NCBI RefSeq assembly: GCF_023065955.2
Contig: NW_026622997.1
Coordinates: forward strand, 5,814,001 to 5,878,000
Direction: 5' to 3'
Source: Ursus arctos
Lineage: Eukaryota > Chordata > Mammalia > Carnivora > Ursidae
Length of the DNA: 64,000 nt
Under the pieces are notes generated by a model that saw only the letters and a program-made list of their open reading frames with translations, made no database searches and was not told the DNA's origin. Shown here piece by piece: positions 1 through 12,084 of the stretch. The number at the start of each line of letters is the position of its first letter. The stretch's first letter is position 1. The position numbers were made by a program, and so were the translations under genes.

Positions 1-230
1 TGAGTTTAGTTGACACACAATGTTACATTAGTTTCAGGTATACATCTTTGTGATTTGACCAGTTTATACACTATGCTATGTTCACCACAAGTGTAGCTAC
101 CATCTGTCCGGTGACATCACTGCCACAACATCATTGACTCTATTCCTTATCCTGTGCCTTTTATTCCCGTGGCTTCTTCATTCCATAACTGGTGATTTTT
201 AGCTTTCACCTCATCCCCCTTCCTAGACAT
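1..230 (-). mobile_element. LINE-1 3' UTR fragment (old), antisense
   Basis: The stretch reads like the reverse complement of a mammalian L1 3' UTR: a run ending in 'ttagtttcaggtatac', then 'ttcaccacaagtgtagctac' and 'catctgtc'. This order is typical of antisense L1M 3' ends. It is cut by the window start and fades near 230. No coding part is retained. Strand and family are from recalled consensus. Confidence 0.55.
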
Positions 231-559
231 CCTGAGTTCCAGTTGTTCTAGAGTACTTAGGTCCCAAGAATGGATACCACTTTTCCTGCCTCTAGGTTTG
301 CTCCAGATTCTTCCCTCATTCCTTCCCCCTTCCACTGTGTACAGGGAAATGCCTGTCGTGTCCTCTGGCTTCTAGGTAGGAAGCCACTGACTGGAGACTA
401 GTGGGTCTCCCACTCACTGCATAGGGGAGAAGGCAGCATATTTTTCTCCCCCACCCCCTGCTTGGGGAATCTGTACCTGTGTCTTTGTCATGGCTCCAGC
501 TCCTCTCCTGCCTTGGACAGCCTTACTCTGGCTGTAGTTCTGATTGGTCTCCGTTTCCG

Positions 560-800
560 GTTTTCTGGAAATGTCACTTCCTGCCACCTCTTGCAGTTGT
601 TCGTCTAGCCCTACAGCTGTTAGCAACTTCCTGTTTTTGCTAATGTTTTGATTGCTCTCTCCTCTCCAGTGTGGCTTCCCAGCATTTTCATTACTCCTGT
701 ATCCAGTTTCCTACTCTACTATAAGGTAAGGTTCAAGCGGGCCAGGGTTTGTATCCATTTTCTTTGCTGCAGTATCTCCTGCACTTAGCAATTCACTCCA
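560..800 (+). mobile_element. L2 3'-end remnant (tentative)
   Basis: A diverged stretch follows the L2 tail pattern: a 'ctactataaggtaaggttca' block, a 'gggccagggtttgtatcc' block and 'tatctcctgcacttagca', matching the usual L2 order of gene-end, 'gggcaggg' and 'tgtatccccagcgcctag'. It is heavily mutated, so this is a low-confidence call. The neighbouring 230-560 stretch shows nothing I recognise. Confidence 0.35.
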
Positions 801-2119
801 CGGGAGAGCTGTAACATCTTCTTCCTGCTTGGCGTTTAGGGAAACATACCTAGGCTGTTAGGTAGCTCCATGCCCACATGTCTGGGGCCAGTTGCCATGT
901 CTTGTAGGTCATGAAGAATATTGATGTGTACACTCAGTAAGTATCAAAAGGCTGAAAACACCTGTGATTGCATCTGTGCCCCAGTTCTTGGACCTTCTCC
1001 CACACCATTCCCCAAGAACTGGATAGATGTTAAGCCCCAGGGGGAGAAAAATACAGAGAGGAAAATACGGCAGATTAGGCCAATCATCAAAATGTGCAGT
1101 TGTGAGACTTTCACATTTCCTTTATCCACTTTGAGCTGCACAAGGCTGGGCTCTGTCCATTAGCTGCTGCTCGGAGCTGGGCACAGGACTAGTGGGCACA
1201 AGGTGGCTAGTGGGCATCTGGATAATGAGGAGAGCCCAAGGAGAATTGGTAAGGTCTTTATTGTACTGAAGATGCAGTTTCTCCTCCGTTTCTCTCTCTC
1301 TCTCCTTCTCCATTTTAATCTCTCTGTAATTGAACTTATTTTTTAATTAATGTATACAACGTAGTATTTTTTTTCTAAAAAGCTATCATTAGATCAATGA
1401 TGCGTTCCTCACTTGTTGTTATTTAGAATCAAGGAAATCTTTTCTCCTGTCATCTTCAGAGCAGACAGCCAATGCCTCGGGAAGATAACAGTAGTCTCAC
1501 CTGGGGTCCCTCTGATGTTGTCCTCTCCCATGAGGATGAATGCCGAGTAGCCAGAGTCAGCACATTTTATTGTGTTAGGCTATGGAATATCTGGAAAAAC
1601 AGTCTTGCTGTGTTCACAGGAAGCAAAGTCACATACCTCTAGAAGGTGCCATAGAGTCCCTCGGGCAGGATCCTTTAGGTCTGCTCCAGGACAAGGTGTA
1701 TTAGGGGTAATCCTAGCTGGGGTTTGAATGTTTGGGTCTTGAGAATCTGATCACAGCCATGCATGTAAGCAAATACACAGGACCTGTGTGAGTGTGATTT
1801 CATGGATGTCACCAACATTAACCTTTCTTTTTTTCTGCTAGGGATTCTGGAAAGACAGTGTTACTCACTTTAAAGATATTAGACTACAGCTACAGAAATG
1901 GAGGAATGACCGATGATTGAAACTCCTTTGTATTATGCAGGAAACCAGATGGATGAATTGATTCAATATTAGTGTGGAATGGAAAGTAGAAAGCGGGTAT
2001 GTACAGGCATTTATGAAGCAGGGATAATAGTTCTTTCCAGGTTCTGTCAGTAAGTGTCATCGCCTTAGTTCAACGTATCTGAATTCCAGGGTCATTAATG
2101 ATCCTCAAAGTCCTTTTGG
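800..2119. other. No recognised feature (unassigned single-copy DNA)
   Basis: Apart from a short TC-rich run near 1,286-1,312 and an AT-rich patch near 1,330-1,380 I see no repeat, exon or RNA gene here. Open frames (for example 80 codons at 921-1,163) overlap on both strands and have no recognisable domain. Confidence 0.5.
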
Positions 2120-2500
2120 TAATTGGAATTCAGAAAATATTTACTGTGTAACTTCTTTTTTTTTTTTTTTTTAAAGATTTTATTTATTTATTCGACAGAG
2201 ATAGAGACAGCCAGCGAGAGGGGGAACACAAGCAGGGAGAGTGGGAGAGGAAGAAGCAGGCTCATAGCAGAGGAGCCTGATGTGGGGCTCGATCCCATAA
2301 CGCTGGGATCACGCCCTGAGCTGAAGGCAGACGCTTAACCGCTGTGCCACCCAGGCGCCCCTACTGTGTAACTTCTATCACCAGGCCCTCTCCCAGGTGC
2401 TGGGGTACATCTGGAAAAAAAGATGAGACCCCTGCCTTCATGGGTTTACCTTTTAGGACTGGGGGAGTGGGGAGAGAGAGAGAATAAACTATGTCTGTAA
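2120..2500 (-). mobile_element. L2 3' end, antisense, split by a Can-SINE
   Basis: The left part (ending 'aaatatttactgtgtaac') and the right part ('ccaggtgctggggtaca', then 'cccctgccttcatggg') fit the reverse complement of the L2 3' end, which reads 'aaatatttattgagcgcctactatgtgccaggcactg...gctggggatac...ccctgccctcatgg' in that direction. The Can-SINE at 2,157-2,361 sits between the halves, so the L2 is older. Confidence 0.55.
2157..2361 (-). mobile_element. Can-SINE (tRNA-derived SINE), antisense
   Basis: A poly(T) start (the reversed poly(A) tail) is followed by 'aaagattttatttatttatt', the purine-rich middle and a tRNA-like head ending 'cacccaggcgcccc'. A perfect 15-bp target-site duplication, 'tactgtgtaacttct', lies at 2,142-2,156 and 2,362-2,376. 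The intact duplication and complete head mark a fairly young full-length insertion. It is a retroposed non-coding element dependent on L1 enzymes; the head derives from a tRNA and carries remnants of the internal pol III promoter. Confidence 0.97.
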
Positions 2501-2520
2501 CATATAAGTTAATTATATAT

Positions 2521-2547
2521 TAATATTAGATCAAGGATCTAATATTA
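2521..2547. repeat. Perfect 12-bp inverted repeat, 3-nt loop
   Basis: 'taatattagatc' at 2,521-2,532 and its exact reverse complement 'gatctaatatta' at 2,536-2,547 flank the loop 'aag'. The AT-rich hairpin sits between an L2 remnant and a hAT-like remnant and is not followed by a T-run that would suggest a pol III terminator. Confidence 0.9.
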
Positions 2548-2552
2548 TCTAA

Positions 2553-2690
2553 ACTCCTCCTATAAAAGGCCAACGAGTAAATATTTCAGGCTTTACGGGC
2601 CTTGCGGTCTGTGCACCTCTGCCTTGTGGCCAAAGCAGCTGTAGATGATACGTAAACGAATGGGATGGCTGTGCTGCCTGCCCCCTGGCT
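2553..2690. mobile_element. hAT-like DNA transposon remnant
   Basis: The order 'aaaggcca', 'gagtaaatatttcaggcttt', 'acgggcc', then 'agatgatacgtaaacgaatg' and 'ggctgtgctgcc' matches a common mammalian non-autonomous DNA element whose consensus reads 'gtaaatattttaggctttgc...caatacgtaaacgaatggg'. Ends and target duplication are not visible and I cannot name the family with certainty. A 'ttgtaaaatataataaa' patch near 2,800 may be more of it. Confidence 0.5.
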
Positions 2691-3429
2691 GTAGCTTGCC
2701 AAGCTCCACCTTTGACGAAGGACGTGTGCTTAGAGCTCTACCTGTGGTGACGGACTTATATATTTTTTTCCTCCTCAAATCTTTGCAGACCAATACTTTT
2801 GTAAAATATAATAAAGTGAGTTACTAGAAAATAGGATGAAAGGAAGACACGCAAAATACAAGCCCACTGCTTTATCATTGGTTTCAACAGGCAGGAACTG
2901 CTCTGTCAAATTACTATACAAAAGCAGGTCCTTGCTCCCTCCTCCCGACTCCTGTGTTCTCTCCCACATTTGTCTTTTTCTTTCTCCTTCACTCTTCCCT
3001 TTGTTCTTCCTTTTCCTTTCTCTTAACCTTTAGTATATAGATATATATTTAATGTTATAGTTAGTATGTGTATGCATGATAACATGGATACATGTAGATT
3101 TAAAACATATGTATGTATGAGTATATATATTTCCTAACTCTATCTATGCTGGAAGGGCCTGGAAACAGTGGTACTCCGGAAACGATAAGCGCATCTCATG
3201 TCCAGAGCTTGAATTCTAAATTCTACACTCTACTTTTTGGAGAAATGTCTGACTCCAGGTTTGGGTAGAGAAAATACAAGATAAGCCTGGAGCTTTTATT
3301 TTGTGCCATAAAGTGGAGAAGCGATAGACAAATGGTGTGGACGTGTGGAGCCAACATAGGAACCAGTTCAAAGGCACTTCCACTGGCCAAATGGAACATT
3401 TAAGCATCAAAATGAATAATGATAGTTTG

Positions 3430-4235
3430 TAACCCTTTGGGCAAAGTAAGAATTCATGAATGTATAGTGATATAAATAAATAAATAAATGGGAGAGAAAG
3501 GAAAGTTCTAACCTTCTAGTAGGAGGCTCAAAATTTCTCCCCACAAAATACCCATTAATTACATATCAATTAATGAGTATAAGAAACTTACTAACTTTAC
3601 AGTGAAGAAATCCGGCAGATAGCATCCTAACTAGTGATAAAATTAACATCACTAGAAATAGGACAAACCAAAGTTGGGTGCCCCCAGACATGGTACACAG
3701 AGAACACAGCAAGATTCCATGGGATCTTGTCCCAAATGCACAAAAATGAGGAAACATCAGACACACCCAAATCAAGGAACATTTTATCAAGATCTGTACT
3801 TTTCAAAAAAGTTAAGATCATAAAAAACGACAGAAGGCTGAGGACAGGCCTAGAGATGTGAAACTAGATACAGGGAATGATCTGGACTGGGTCCTCGTCC
3901 TGTAAAGAACATTGTTGGTGCAATCAGGGAAATGTCAAAGGGATTGGAGACTTGATGGTACTGTGAGATCAGTGTGACTTTCTTGATGGTTGGACTGTGG
4001 TTTTACAGAAAAATGTCATTGTGGGAAGCACACATTGAAGTAGTAAGTAATGAAGCATCTTGTCTGGGACTCATATCAGGTGATTCAGGATCACACACAC
4101 ACACACTGAATGTTAAGGCAATGTGACAAAATGTGACAGTTGGGAAGTCTGGGTGAAGAGTGTCTGGAAGCTTTTTGTATTCTTTTTGCAGCTTTTCTGT
4201 AAATTTGCAATTATTTCAAAATAAAAGTTAAGAAT
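3430..4235 (+). mobile_element. Old L1 3' UTR and 3' end
   Basis: The block ends with 'ttttctgtaaatttgcaatt' and 'atttcaaaataaaag', the standard 3' end of L1MC/L1ME-type elements. Upstream text such as 'atgatctggactggg' and 'ggaagcacacattgaagta' fits the same 3' UTR. A short CA run (4,093-4,106) interrupts it. It is a 5'-truncated fossil with no coding capacity, and its left edge is uncertain. Confidence 0.6.
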
Positions 4236-4239
4236 TGCC

Positions 4240-5286
4240 CAGGAAAGTTTCGAAAGGTTTGCTCTGAGTTTCTGTTCTGGTTTTGCTAGGGTGGGCAGCT
4301 TATGGTTTGTGAAGAGGAATTTTGAACAACACTGATCCAACACAATCGATGAATTGAACCGACCTGTTTCTAACACACTGGCTCATATCTAGCAAGGATT
4401 ACCATATGGTAAGGCTACGTACGCCGGATGTATCAATGCTTGGTACTTCAGTGAAAGTAGGAACTGCCTTTCTCTATAATTCAAATGCTGTAGCTGGAGA
4501 AATTCCCATAAAATACTTTTATCAAGACAAATGGCATTAAAGTCATCTCTGCATGAGGAGTTGCTTTATCTAGCTCTTAACTAATTCTGCATCATCCCCT
4601 AAACACCAACTGGAGAGGTTTTCTTCGGGGAGGACCTGAAGCCAGGCCTCAGGTACTCCCGGTGTAAAAATCTTTTGGCAAACAAGTAACGTCTTCTTTG
4701 AGTTGCCTGCCTCTCCTTTTGTTTCATTACCTGAAATCAATTTAAAATATTTTATGGTGGTAAATGCGTGATCCTTATTACATTCTTTAGAAGGCAGCTT
4801 TGCTTTTTGCAGGGACACCTGTCTATATGAAAGTCTGTAAATGCTTTTTAACAGGTCTTCAAGCAACTCGGCACACAGCTGGCCAAAGAGCCCCCGGTGG
4901 AAAGGGACAGCTGTTTGGCTGACAGAATTGGAACCAGTGCAGGACATGTGCAGAGACTGTAAACAGGAATGAATTTTCCTTAACCTTTATGAGTCAAATA
5001 TTTATTTTTGGAATATTAACAAAATCAAAAGAATTATGGTGTTCTTTTAATTTGAAGTCAAACACACTGACGTGCAGCTTTTAAGAAATTTTATTTAATG
5101 GATAATCTTAAATTGAAGCAGAAACAAATTCAGAATTACTGGAATTTCTTGCCCAGTATATACAGCAGCATTTAAAAAATCTTTAATGCTCTATAAAAGA
5201 GGTAACAAAATCCCTCTTTCCATAAACTGTCCATCAGATATTGAGGATCACGTTAAAAACTCCTAAGCATGTTGTGCCTAGAAAGC

Positions 5287-5290
<4 letters not shown>
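4240..5290. other. No recognised repeat; contains a 125-codon open frame of doubtful meaning
   Basis: I see no repeat or RNA gene here. The minus strand at 4,570-4,947 has a 125-codon ATG-to-stop frame that begins MSCTGSNSVSQTAVPFHRGL. It has no domain, signal peptide or splice structure I recognise, and it is only slightly longer than chance frames in the window. I do not call it a gene. Confidence 0.45.

Positions 5291-5296
<6 letters not shown>

Positions 5297-5331
<35 letters not shown>
5297..5331. repeat. (TG)n microsatellite
   Basis: An uninterrupted TG run of about 17 units, preceded by 'cttggtgtgg'. The Val-Cys repeat in the overlapping open frame is an artefact of this tract. Length suggests it is probably polymorphic. 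Confidence 0.95.
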
Positions 5332-5332
<1 letters not shown>

Positions 5333-5334
5333 CT

Positions 5335-6150
5335 CTGTGTGTAAGCTCCCTAGCTCACCTGTCCTCCCCTCTCCCTTTCCCTCTCATAAGCACATGCACT
5401 TGGGTAGGAGGGTAGGAGGACGCAGGAATTCCTGTTCTAAAGGAGCTAGGAGCAGACGCATGGGCAAAGAACTCTTTCTCTGGGGTGGAGATGAGTAGAA
5501 AAGCAAAACGTCCTTTCCCAAACTGCAAAAAACTACTTCTGCATCTGGATTGCAATTAAACAAAGGGTAAAAAGAAAAAAAAAAAAAAGAAAGAAGAACA
5601 GACATATTTCTCACATTGTCTTAGAACTATTTACCTATCTTTTGGTTTTGTTGTGATTTTGTATTGTGCAGAATTTTGTAGCTGAATTCACACACAAAAT
5701 GCCCAGAACCAGCTACATAATTTGCAGGCCCAGGGCAAAATGAAAATTCAGGGTCCTTGTTAAAAAGGATCAAAAATTTCAAACAGGGATAGCACCATTA
5801 ACACAAGCCTGGGGCACCTGCCGCTGCCCAGGTCTTAGACCCATGAAGCTGTACTCTAAACACCTAATTATTCTAACTGTAAGCCTCAAACTCAGAGAGT
5901 AAGTTAAAAAGCTGAATGTTTCCAGAGTAAATAATAGTCAATGACTGAGTCACCACTGTACAAATTTTAATTTCAGCCTGTAGCCAAGTTCAAGTAAAAG
6001 TTAATATTATTTTTAAACCAGTAGTTAGAAGTAAGACTTCACAGTTTGAACCAAAGGATTATGTGGTAAGAGGTTTTCAGAATCTTAATAAGTTTCACAG
6101 CTTGTCAAATATAAACTTCTCTCCTCCTTTATAAAGTAGAATTACGGTCT
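5335..6150. other. Mostly unassigned DNA with a possible old repeat at 5,700-5,835
   Basis: A short A-rich patch lies near 5,572-5,600. The segment around 5,700-5,835 ('ttgcaggcccagggcaaaat' to 'gacccatgaagct') resembles an old dispersed repeat I have met before but cannot name. Nothing else is recognised. Confidence 0.35.
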
Positions 6151-6157
6151 TTCAAAA

Positions 6158-6340
6158 TTTCAGAGCTGGTAGGGTCCTTAGAAGCCATCTGAGGTCTGAC
6201 ATCCTCTTGTGCAGGTTAAGATCATCAGACCCATGAAGAGAAAGTGACCAGGAATTTGAATCTGCCACTTGTGACCACTCTTGCCACTTGGCTCTTTCTA
6301 CTGTATTAAATTTGTATCCATATTTTTCTGTCATTAGATG
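6158..6340. repeat. Degenerate ancient SINE-like remnant
   Basis: 'agagctggtagggtccttag' followed by 'agccatctgagg', 'gaaagtgacc' and 'aatttgaatctgccactt' resembles the 'agagctggaagggaccttag' class of ancient mammalian interspersed repeats. Divergence is high and the family is not assigned. Confidence 0.35.
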
Positions 6341-6479
6341 GGTACAAGCTTCATAGGAAAAAATAAATCTGTTGAATGGTTGACAAATTAAGTTGACAGG
6401 TGGCCTGACTGGGTGTATAAATCAAATTAGTCTGGAAGCATTATGAGGTTGAGTCCCTAGCTTTTCCAGGCTATATTTC

Positions 6480-7130
6480 CCCATGGTACGTTGTATATGG
6501 CAAAGGGAAATAAGTATTGGTGAGCATGTGGAACAATAGAAAGTCTTACACATTGCTGGTGAGAAGATAAATAATTTTCCAGAGACTAGTTACAACTCAG
6601 CAATTTAGCAATTCCATTTGTAAATATTTACCCCAGTAAAATTGTGTATATGCACTCCAGGAGACATTTTTAAAATGGTCATAGTAATATTCCTTGTAAA
6701 AATCCCAAACTGGAAATAACAGTGCAAATAGGTATAGAGAATGGATAAATGTATTTGGTAAATTCACACCCTCGAACGCCACATGGCAGTAGAAAGAATG
6801 AATTATAGCTATCTCCACTGATGTGGATGAGTTTCAGGAACATGTTGGGTAAACAAGAAGTTACCAAAAAATGCAAACAGCATGATATCATCTGTATAAA
6901 ATATCTGCAAAACTAAACAGTATTGCTGTGGATATGTATGTATAAAGAATACCATGGAAATGAAAAACATAAAGCCCATGATAGTGGCTATTTGAGGAAG
7001 AGAGCATGAGAGGTGGTAGAGGGGGTGGTAAGGTTCTTTGTCTTAATTCTGCATCTACTATATGTTGGCTAATTGAACTTACAAAAAATAAAAAATAAAG
7101 TTGCATCCTAATAAAAAGATTCTGGTACTA
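6480..7130 (+). mobile_element. Old L1: ORF2 3' part and 3' UTR
   Basis: The order matches L1M 3' ends: 'acacattgctggtgagaa', 'agcaatttagcaattcca', 'aatcccaaactggaaataac', 'agagaatggataaatg', 'gatgtggatgagtttcagga', and an A-rich tail near 7,080-7,125. Many stops and indels break the frame, so it is a dead 5'-truncated copy. Confidence 0.7.
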
Positions 7131-7479
7131 TGATAATTCATTATTAAGCCACTGGTTGGATTATTCTTCATTCTTTATGATTTATCAGCCATCTCTCCAT
7201 CCATCATCTATTTAATCATATAATTTTTTCTCTGTGATATGCATTTCATGAAAGTGTAAAAAAAGGTAAATGTGAAGGACATTGGCTCAGGATGGCATCT
7301 ACAATTTTATTTTGAGCCACATCTCCCAACAGTTTATGTATGTGCTTTTCAGGATATATTTAATAATCATGAATAAGAAAGGTACTGTAAGAACACAATA
7401 TTAATATCCTTATTGTCTTAGTGGTTTATTCCTTATCTTATGTAACTGTATTGTTTAGAAATTTTGTTTGGTTGTATTT

Positions 7480-7915
7480 AACTGAAAATTCTACAAGTGG
7501 TTTATACAGGTAGATGTTTATGTTTATCTCATCTAACAAGAAGGTAGCGATTGATTACACTGGGGACCCAAGCTCATTCTAAATGTCCATTCTGTCACCC
7601 ACAGGATGTGAGATTTTTGTCATGCTCACAAGATGGTTGCTGACAAGACATTACATCCACGTTCCTGACTCAAAGAGCAACAGAGACGAGCTAGCCAAAT
7701 CTGTTCACTTTCAAAGAGTTTTTCTGGAAGTTTCACACAGGGACTTTTGCTTACACCTCATTGTCCAGAACTATGCCCTGTGGCCACTATGAGCTGCAAA
7801 GAAGGCTGGGAAATGAGGCTGCGTAGACAGTTGCCTACTTACTTACAAGACCTCAGTTAGTAAGAAAAAGAACAATGGATAATGGGTAGGCAATTAGCTG
7901 TCTCTGCCAGGCTAA
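7480..7915 (+). repeat. Ancient interspersed repeat, family not assigned
   Basis: The blocks 'ggggacccaagctcattct', 'tcacaagatggttgctga', 'cattgtccagaactatg', 'ggctgggaaatga' and 'aatgggtaggcaattagc' occur in the same order as in a widespread mammalian repeat (consensus 'ggccagaacttagtcacatg...ggctgggaaatgtagtc...ttgggtaggcaactagcag'). I recall the consensus but not a secure family name. Confidence 0.45.
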
Positions 7916-10914
7916 TTTATTGTTTCTGAATAAGAAAGCTGAAATACAGTTATAATTCTAAAATTGTAAAAGAAAATATTTAGGCTCTTACTGATAAATA
8001 CAGGTTCATTATGCTGGTAGTCGTTGAGTCTGCTCAACAAATACGGTGGAAAAATAATTCTTTTTGCTTTAAGTCTCTGAGATTTGTTTTTATTTTAATT
8101 TCTCTGTTATCAGAGCATTAATTTGACTCATTTAATTTGACTTATTTTTGGATATATTTGAATGTATTTGAGTTATATTAATTTGATTATATTTGTTGGC
8201 ATATATTACTGATACATTAAACACCTATTTATGCAGAATCAAAAGGATCAGAAAGGTTAAATGCTCATTCAACGTATATGATATTATTACCATTTCTCAT
8301 TTCTCCACTTGGTATGTATATTTTGCTGAAGTCTGTTTTTAAAATCTCATTAACTTATATATAGTTAGTGCATAGTTTTAGCAAATAGCGTAATTCTTCA
8401 ACTTGAATAAATTATAACATCATTTTTAGCACAGTGCTCATCTTTTTATGTAATATTTTTGATATGAGAAATACCATTTATTTCTTTCAATTGTTGAAGA
8501 CACTAAAGCTCATCCTCTCTCAGATATATTTGAAAATATGAAAGAAAACATTCAGAGAGCAAATTACTTTTCTGTTTTGTGAATAAAAACCTGACTCTTT
8601 GTATCAGGAAGAAAAAAAAGAAATTTCTTTAATCCTCAGGATTATTTTACAAAATTTGTTGATATGTAAAGTTCTATGAACATGGCTAAGAATTCAACTG
8701 CAAGATAAACAAAGATCTAACACATACCCCCCACTGCTGAAAATGAATTCCTTGAGACAGGAGTAGACCAATGCCCGTCACAATGACATCAGCTTATTGT
8801 AACCTCTCCACAGTGTAGACAAAATAACTGATCGGTCTCTCAGATCTGCCCAAGCCAAAGCCATGAGTCACCCCTCCCTGTGCCCCCGTGACTTCCTTTG
8901 AGACACCACACAAGGGGACCGCCTTTGAATAGCATCTTTCAAACAGACTGCCATCGCCCCAAATGCAGGTTAATAGTGAATGCAAGCCCTGATATGCAAA
9001 AAACAGGTGGATACAAAAACACCTGCAGAGAGTTTCCCATCGTGTCCATGCCAAGCACCTCATACTGCTTCACAACGCTACCCGGACACCGGCCTGAGGG
9101 AGGATGCGAGGGCCCAAGGCATCCCACAGGGCTCCCCAGCAGCCCACATCAATGGTGACAATAGTTGTGACCATGACCGTGTTTATGGCATCCTTCTCTT
9201 ATTAAATCCATTTAATCATTTCTTCAGGTTTGCTATTCATTACATACTTTCAAAGAGTTCTGAAAACGAAGGATCAAGTTATGGTTTCCTTGCATCTTAA
9301 ATATCTCTTAAAGAAGCCAGAAACAAACAAACAAACAAAAAACAAAATAAATATCTTCCCGCCCACCAACATACACACATATATTGTTGTTTGGGGCAGC
9401 CAAAAGTATTTCCCTGAGTTTACCAATTTATTCGAAACAACGAACAATAAAATCCTTATTATTTACATGATGCTTTCTACCATAACAATCTGTTTCACAC
9501 AGCTCTTGCACCTTGGAGAGACAAGCAGTGCAGTGGTTTTGACTGCTTCCCCTATGCACTCATTACCTCCATGGACTTGGACGGATAACTCTGCAAATGG
9601 GAAATAATATCTGCACCACTTCTTTACCTTACCATGTTGCGGGGATCAATATTGAAGTAAGAAAAAAAGAAGAGTCTCTAATATGTTTTTATATTAGCAC
9701 CATAGGTAACACGAACACTCACAGCATGTAAGCTTTCTCCCTTTTGTGGGTGATTTTGAGGACAGATTTAAGGATGATGTGACTTCCACATCATTACTTA
9801 GATAGGGCTGGAGCTCACGCGATTTATCTGACCTCTAGTCCCCGTAGCGGCCAATAAGAGCTGCATCCTTGGTTGCTCAGGATCCTGGTGTTGCAGCTTT
9901 AAGAACGCCTCTGTTAAGCTAAGCACAAATTTAATCAGAGTGTGACTCCACAAGCCCAAATCCCGGGAAGGTGTTGTGTCTTCCCAAGAGACAGAGTCCA
10001 CTTTGGATCAGCGAGTGGCAGGTTGTGAGGTAAGGCCTCCCTTTGGCTATTCATTCATAGTCTTTTTAATAAAACTTAGATGATCTTCAGGAATAGGGCA
10101 ACCTAAGTCAAGGATGATTGATTGAAGCCACTTTTGTCTAACTATAAATCGCTCCTGGGAGCCAATTGAGCTACGGAGACAGTAGTTGTCTGCAGGTCTG
10201 TTTTCCACGCCTGGATCGATGATCTCACAGTGGTCAAGAGACCAGTGCAACTGAAGGAAGATGAATATTCTTGTACCTTGAGAAAGTCTTTGGTGGGGAT
10301 ACAACCACAAATACCTCTCCTGCAAATAATCTGCATTTAAATAGTAAATTATAAAGAGAAAGGATAGAAGTGGGCATTTTCCAGATGACTTTTTGTAAAT
10401 GTTGATCGATTACAAGGAAGTAGACTGTTGTGATAGCTAAGTGATAGGCGGAACACACACTTTTCATGTACAGGTGCTCCTCCCAGGCTGAACTCAACAT
10501 GTCACCGTGACGTAGTCCACCTCTCCGCAAAGCCCCAGTATATGCCTACGCAGGTAGTGGACCGCTTTCTCCATTATGACACAAGAAAAGATTAGGTTGT
10601 GTGAATTCTTTTTCTTCCCTCTTGCAAAGACAATTTTTGATGTGTTCACAAATTCAAGTATTTCTTTCTTTATCCAAGCTGGTACATTGAGTGTGTGGAA
10701 GAAGTCGTGCCTATTGGACGTCACTGATCTTTTACGGAAACTTATTGAACTCTACTCTGCACATTTTAGTGGACGGTCTGACTTTATACTCAGATGCCAC
10801 TTCTTTTTTTGTGTGTGTGTGAATATAAGGATGGTATTCTCCTTTCCTCTCTGTTGGCCATAAAGAAGACCCCAAAGGCACCTATTTCATGGACAAAAAT
10901 GCAATGTATACAAC
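7916..10914. other. Three kilobases without a recognised feature
   Basis: AT-rich to 8,750, then more balanced to about 10,900. Only a short (AAAC)n tract at 9,326-9,350 and a short GT run near 10,808-10,821 stand out. Open frames up to 125 codons (9,230-9,607 plus) have low-complexity composition and no recognised domain. An exon cannot be excluded but none is supported. Confidence 0.45.
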
Positions 10915-11090
10915 TATGGCTGTTTACCAAGTAGTTACTATGCACCAGCACTGTTCTGGACACTTTATGAAAGTTAACTTAAGTATTATGACCATCCTGA
11001 GGTTTATATTATATTTACATTATTATACTCATTTTATGATACAGGCTCACACAGCTAAATGATACAATTTGGACCAGGGTCAGTTTGGCT
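10915..11090 (-). mobile_element. MIR, antisense
   Basis: 'ctatgcaccagcactgttct', 'ggacactttatgaaagttaa', 'actcattttatgatacagg' and 'tcacacagctaaatga' follow the reverse complement of MIR (spread of 'tgtgccaggcactgttct', 'attttacagatgagg', 'cacacagctagtaag'). This is a tRNA-derived ancient mammalian SINE, here without its ends. Confidence 0.7.
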
Positions 11091-12034
11091 TTTCCTTTAG
11101 AGGAGATAAACTGCTTCCTCTGATTGAGGACAAGTGCTCACGGAAGGCAGTTCATATATTCTGTCCAACAATGTCACTGGTTATCCCCATTTTGCATACA
11201 CATCTTTTCCCTGGGACCCTGGCCAAACACTTCCTGGGATCATTGTCCTCTATGTTGAACGGTTATTAAATGAATGCCCAGAGTAGCCCTGAAGGAGAAA
11301 ATAAGTAATCCAACATGAAGAGCCCTGGAAAAGCCAACAGTCTTTGGTCTCTGCACGCTGAGCACTTCTATCGGTTCTGTCCTCATCATGTTAGCAGCCC
11401 TCTGGGCAGTGACCTTCCTCCTGGGTCTCAGGGTCACCTGTGCCACAGCCACATGGTCCCAGTAGAGCTACGGTGGGCAAGCCCGGTGCTAAATGTTTTA
11501 GAAAACTCACAGCACATTCTAGGTGCTCTATATCTAGCAGGTATTATTTTGCTAATCAGAAAATTAAAGCAAAGAATACATTTTGAAAGAACAGAAGGTT
11601 CCAGAACCGAGCTTCTCCTTCCTTCATCAGGGTTGATCCACATAACACAGCCAGGAGAATAGATGACTGCCCACCTGCCACCCTTCATCCCCCAGGAAGA
11701 GATGAGCCAGTGCTTATAGGGACCTTCTGAGCTGCAACTGCTCTCCTTCACTTCCGGGGAAACTGAGGCTCCCGCACAGTGTCCAGCAGTGTCTGAGGGC
11801 TTCTTCCCTCTGGCTTAAGACGACTTCTTCCTTCTTTCCTCCAAACTGGAGAACCTTTGAGACTTACCTAAGAAGGCTTCCACATAAAAGTCATTTACCC
11901 CTGGTATGTGCTGGAATTTCAATCTGCCCCAGAGAGAAATGAGCTCGTGGCATCTCTGTGGAGAACTGCCAACAGTGGACTCAAGTAGTAACTAAAAAAG
12001 AACTACACTGTGATTCTTACACAAGAGCTCAGAT

Positions 12035-12075
<41 letters not shown>

Positions 12076-12084
12076 ATATTCACA
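11091..12084. other. No strongly supported feature; GA microsatellite near the end
   Basis: Open frames on both strands around 11,240-11,751 (70-115 codons) overlap each other and show no domain. A possible MIR scrap ('ggtattattttgctaatcag') lies near 11,540. The GA tract at 12,038-12,071 is listed separately. Confidence 0.4.
12038..12071. repeat. (GA)n microsatellite
   Basis: A pure AG run of about 17 units, directly upstream of an L2 3' end. Likely length-variable. Confidence 0.95.

Noticed and set aside
4570..4947. 125-codon minus frame as a gene
   Set aside because: Single short frame with no recognisable domain, no visible exon partner, and a length within what chance gives in 64 kb.
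5241..5498. Valine/cysteine-repeat peptide
   Set aside because: Product of the TG microsatellite; the same artefact occurs at 16,254-16,499.
8794..9300. Coding exon cluster in a GC-richer patch
   Set aside because: Frames on both strands overlap equally, none shows a domain, and CpG content is ordinary.
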